Shown piece by piece: positions 61,549 through 64,000 of a stretch of DNA of 64,000 nt. Made by a program: the position numbers and the translations under genes. The notes beneath the pieces were generated by a model that did no database searches, was not told the DNA's origin, and saw only the letters and a list, made by a program, of their open reading frames with translations. Origin of the DNA: Trogon surrucura (lineage: Eukaryota > Chordata > Aves > Trogoniformes > Trogonidae); contig CM036621.1 in NCBI GenBank assembly GCA_020746105.1, positions 24,014,501 through 24,078,500 on the forward strand, written 5' to 3'. Within the stretch, counting starts at the first letter, position 1; every line of letters begins with the position of its first letter.

Positions 61549-64000
61549 ATGTGCATGTGTCAGTTTCATTTACTTCTTGTCAGTCAAAGTGTATATTGAA
61601 TTGTTAATCTTGGCCTTTCATAGAGCTGTCAAAGTAGTTCACAAAGACTGAGCATATTTTTACAATTAGCCTTTGACTAAATTAAATTGATTTCTTAAAG
61701 CATAGGTGTCATGATGGTGTTATGAGTTTTTGCTCCATTATGGAAATTATTAATGCTGACATAATATAGTTGGTACATACTACGTGAACCTGTTGCAAAT
61801 TTGTGTGTATACTTCAAACTATTTCTGGAGAAATAGCTGTTCCGGGTGATGTAGTAATTAAAGGTTACAGCTACAGTCTTAAGTCTGCAGCTACCTATGA
61901 ATGGTTCACTTTTTATTTTGGCACTGATTTATGACAAATTCTGGTGAAATTACTGGTTCTCTCTGGATTGCTAAACAGCTGCCAAATAGTAGAATGATTC
62001 CTGTTGCTGTCAAAACTGTACTGAAGTTTGATACTAGGATAGGTACTCACTGGACTGTTCATAGTCATCATTTGGCTTGTGCAAAATATTGACAATCAAT
62101 TCAATAACAGTTTTGGGGTTTTTTCTAACATTGTTAGTAGTTTATCAAAAGGTTCTTTTTAAGATCTAATCTCTAGCATACCTCTGCAAGCAAGATCAGT
62201 TTGAAAGGAGATAGGGAATACTTATTTTCAAAGAAGCGTAATTCAATTTAAATATGAAAAGCAATTAGCTTTTCCGCACTCTCCTAGATAAAGTCCTCAA
62301 AACTAAAGCTGTGTCTTTTGTTCACTGGTGGATTCTCAAATATTCTGATTGGAGGCAATGGCTCTAAAAAGAAAGGGGCAGAGAGGAAGAGGAGACAGCA
62401 GTTACTGTAACACTGAAGAAGGGTCTTTAGTAATAAGGAAAAGCAATTCATCTTACAAATAGTGTGAAGAAGAGTGGAGGATGAAGCTTGGAGGGATTAC
62501 CAAAACATATGCAGGAGGTGACTGTGTCAGCAAAAGAGTCTCTCTGGTGTACAAATGGAAGCACAGAAAGGGGCTGATAAAACAACGCACAATTTTGCTG
62601 GCTTTCGTAACTTCATTACAGGTCTCATCACAAAGGCCTTCTCCAGAGCTTAAGTTTTCGGATTCAAATTATTTCATGATATTAGTGTTTTGTGGCTTTT
62701 TTTCTGGCAAAGTTAAGAAGTTAAGACTTCTGCATCCTAACGGCACTTTTAAAAAATGCCTTGGTGGAGTTTTTTTAATTGTATTGGAGAGCGGGCGTGT
62801 AATACTTATTAGGTACAAAACAATAACCTGTTACACATCACAAAAGCTTTTGTGCATGCTTGTGCCAGAACTAAGGTGAATGATGTCTTCCCCATCCTCC
62901 TGTGCGCCAAGGCAGGCACAAGCCATCCTTCATGTTACGGTGGGAAGCGCAGGAGAGCAGGTCCCGCCTGAGGAGCAGGGTTGTGGGGGTGCTGGGCTCC
63001 TAGAGGCCTTCAGAGGCACACTTGAACTGTTTGCACAAAGTGACAGTTTGATCTAGAAGCAAGAGCCAAAGTTACAGAGAGAGAAGTCAACCAAAACATA
63101 AATCACTAGCTCCAGCGTCTGTAAAACTGCAAATGTTATTTTGCACCAGATCAGGCTGCAGCCCAACCAAATTGTAGTCGATGGGCCTAGGTTTCTTGCA
63201 GCCCTTATTTTGTTTCTTAGTAGGTTTCTGTGTGTCTTGGCAAGCTCTGCCTTCCCTTCTGAGATCCTAATGTGACTCCGGGGACATCACCTCTGTTGAC
63301 AGTGCCCCGGTGAACATCTCTGTGAGGTGTGCTTGCCTGCTGCCCGCCCCAGCACGACACCGTGCCTCAGTGTATCGCGGGGGGAACCACTCGCTGATGC
63401 CGGCGTTTCTGAAGAGGAAAGCAAACAGCGTTTGTTGGCCAAATGCTTTAATGAGGCTGCCAAAAAGTGATTCAATCTGTGAGTAACAGAGCGTTGCCGT
63501 GTACTCAGCCAAAGGCTTTACTCCCGTTTCTGCCCTGCCTACTAAAAATAGCCACCCTGGCTAATGCCAAGGGGCGTAACAGCCCCTCATGACAATCACA
63601 AGCTGTCAGTCATGAGACTGGAAATACCTAGAAAAATGTTTGCTCTCCTGCAGACTGCATTAAATATGCAAGAGGAGACAGCAGAGGAAGAGAGAGAGTG
63701 GCGTGCAATGGACTGTGCTGAGTGCAGGCCTTGCTGATGCCTCTGGCTGCTGCCAAGATGAGTCCTTCACAAAGGTGGTCTCCTGTTTGGTTGTTCTGTT
63801 TTTTGCTTAATCAGGCTGTTTCTCCAAGCTGTGGGTTGCAGTAATTGAAAACCAGAGCTTTTAGCCGAAGTCTGGTGTCTGCTTCTGGCCAGCTGGCACC
63901 ATGAAAGGCCCCTCGGGTGCCAGCTCTGTCCCAGTGCTGCAGAAATGCTGCCTCGATGGGGTTGTCGCAGTAGGGATGGGCTCGTGTGGTGGCATGACCA
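61549..64000. other. Right-hand flank, no gene seen
   Basis: Nothing supportable. The open frame at 62,481-62,879 (plus, 132 codons) has no motif I recognise. By comparison with other vertebrates VDAC2 should follow on the plus strand, but no VDAC exon is visible before 64,000. Confidence 0.5.

Noticed and set aside
62481-62879. 132-codon plus-strand frame considered as a VDAC2 or novel exon
   Set aside because: No VDAC-like beta-strand pattern or other motif; the composition looks like ordinary intergenic DNA.

Overview
This is vertebrate nuclear DNA, most likely from a bird. The evidence is compact genes with GT-AG introns, CR1 LINE tails of the avian/reptilian type as the only clear interspersed repeats, CpG islands, and the gene order. 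The three recognisable loci match the human 10q22.2 neighbourhood (DUSP29 - DUSP13 - SAMD8 - VDAC2). Neither DUSP29 (expected to the left) nor VDAC2 (expected to the right) has an exon that I can see here.

Layout. Positions 1-6,870 hold no gene. They contain a CpG island at about 4.65-5.62 kb, a roughly 200-bp sequence present twice (3.33 and 5.10 kb), and a 28-base poly-G run. Positions 6,876-9,697 (minus) are a complete three-exon atypical dual-specificity phosphatase, DUSP13B (TMDP type). From 9.7 to 25 kb there is non-coding sequence with nested CR1 copies (12.2-12.8 kb) and an isolated CpG island (20.0-20.4 kb). Positions 24,986-28,886 (minus) hold the remains of a third phosphatase of the same family. 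Its intron positions and phases are intact, but exons 2 and 3 are broken. Positions 32,171-34,165 (minus) are a complete three-exon DUSP13A (MDSP type). SAMD8 (plus) runs from a CpG-island promoter near 41.7-42.1 kb, through a non-coding first exon and five coding exons (48,918-54,270), into a long 3' UTR that may end near 58.2 or 59.6 kb. A CR1 tail lies at 61.1-61.55 kb. The rest, to 64 kb, shows nothing I can support.

Biology. The three phosphatase loci are head-to-tail paralogues with identical intron phases (2 then 1), so they arose by tandem duplication. In mammals DUSP13A and DUSP13B come from one locus and are expressed in skeletal muscle and testis respectively (family knowledge). 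SAMD8 (SMSr) is an unrelated housekeeping ER enzyme that makes ceramide phosphoethanolamine. The most interesting points are the dead third DUSP13-type copy, two CpG islands with no assigned gene, a repeat pair whose two copies differ strongly in GC, a CR1 copy whose 3' end has become GC-rich at the edge of the SAMD8 promoter, a uORF overlapping the SAMD8 start codon, and a near-perfect 16-bp hairpin in the SAMD8 3' UTR region. I found no wholly new system.
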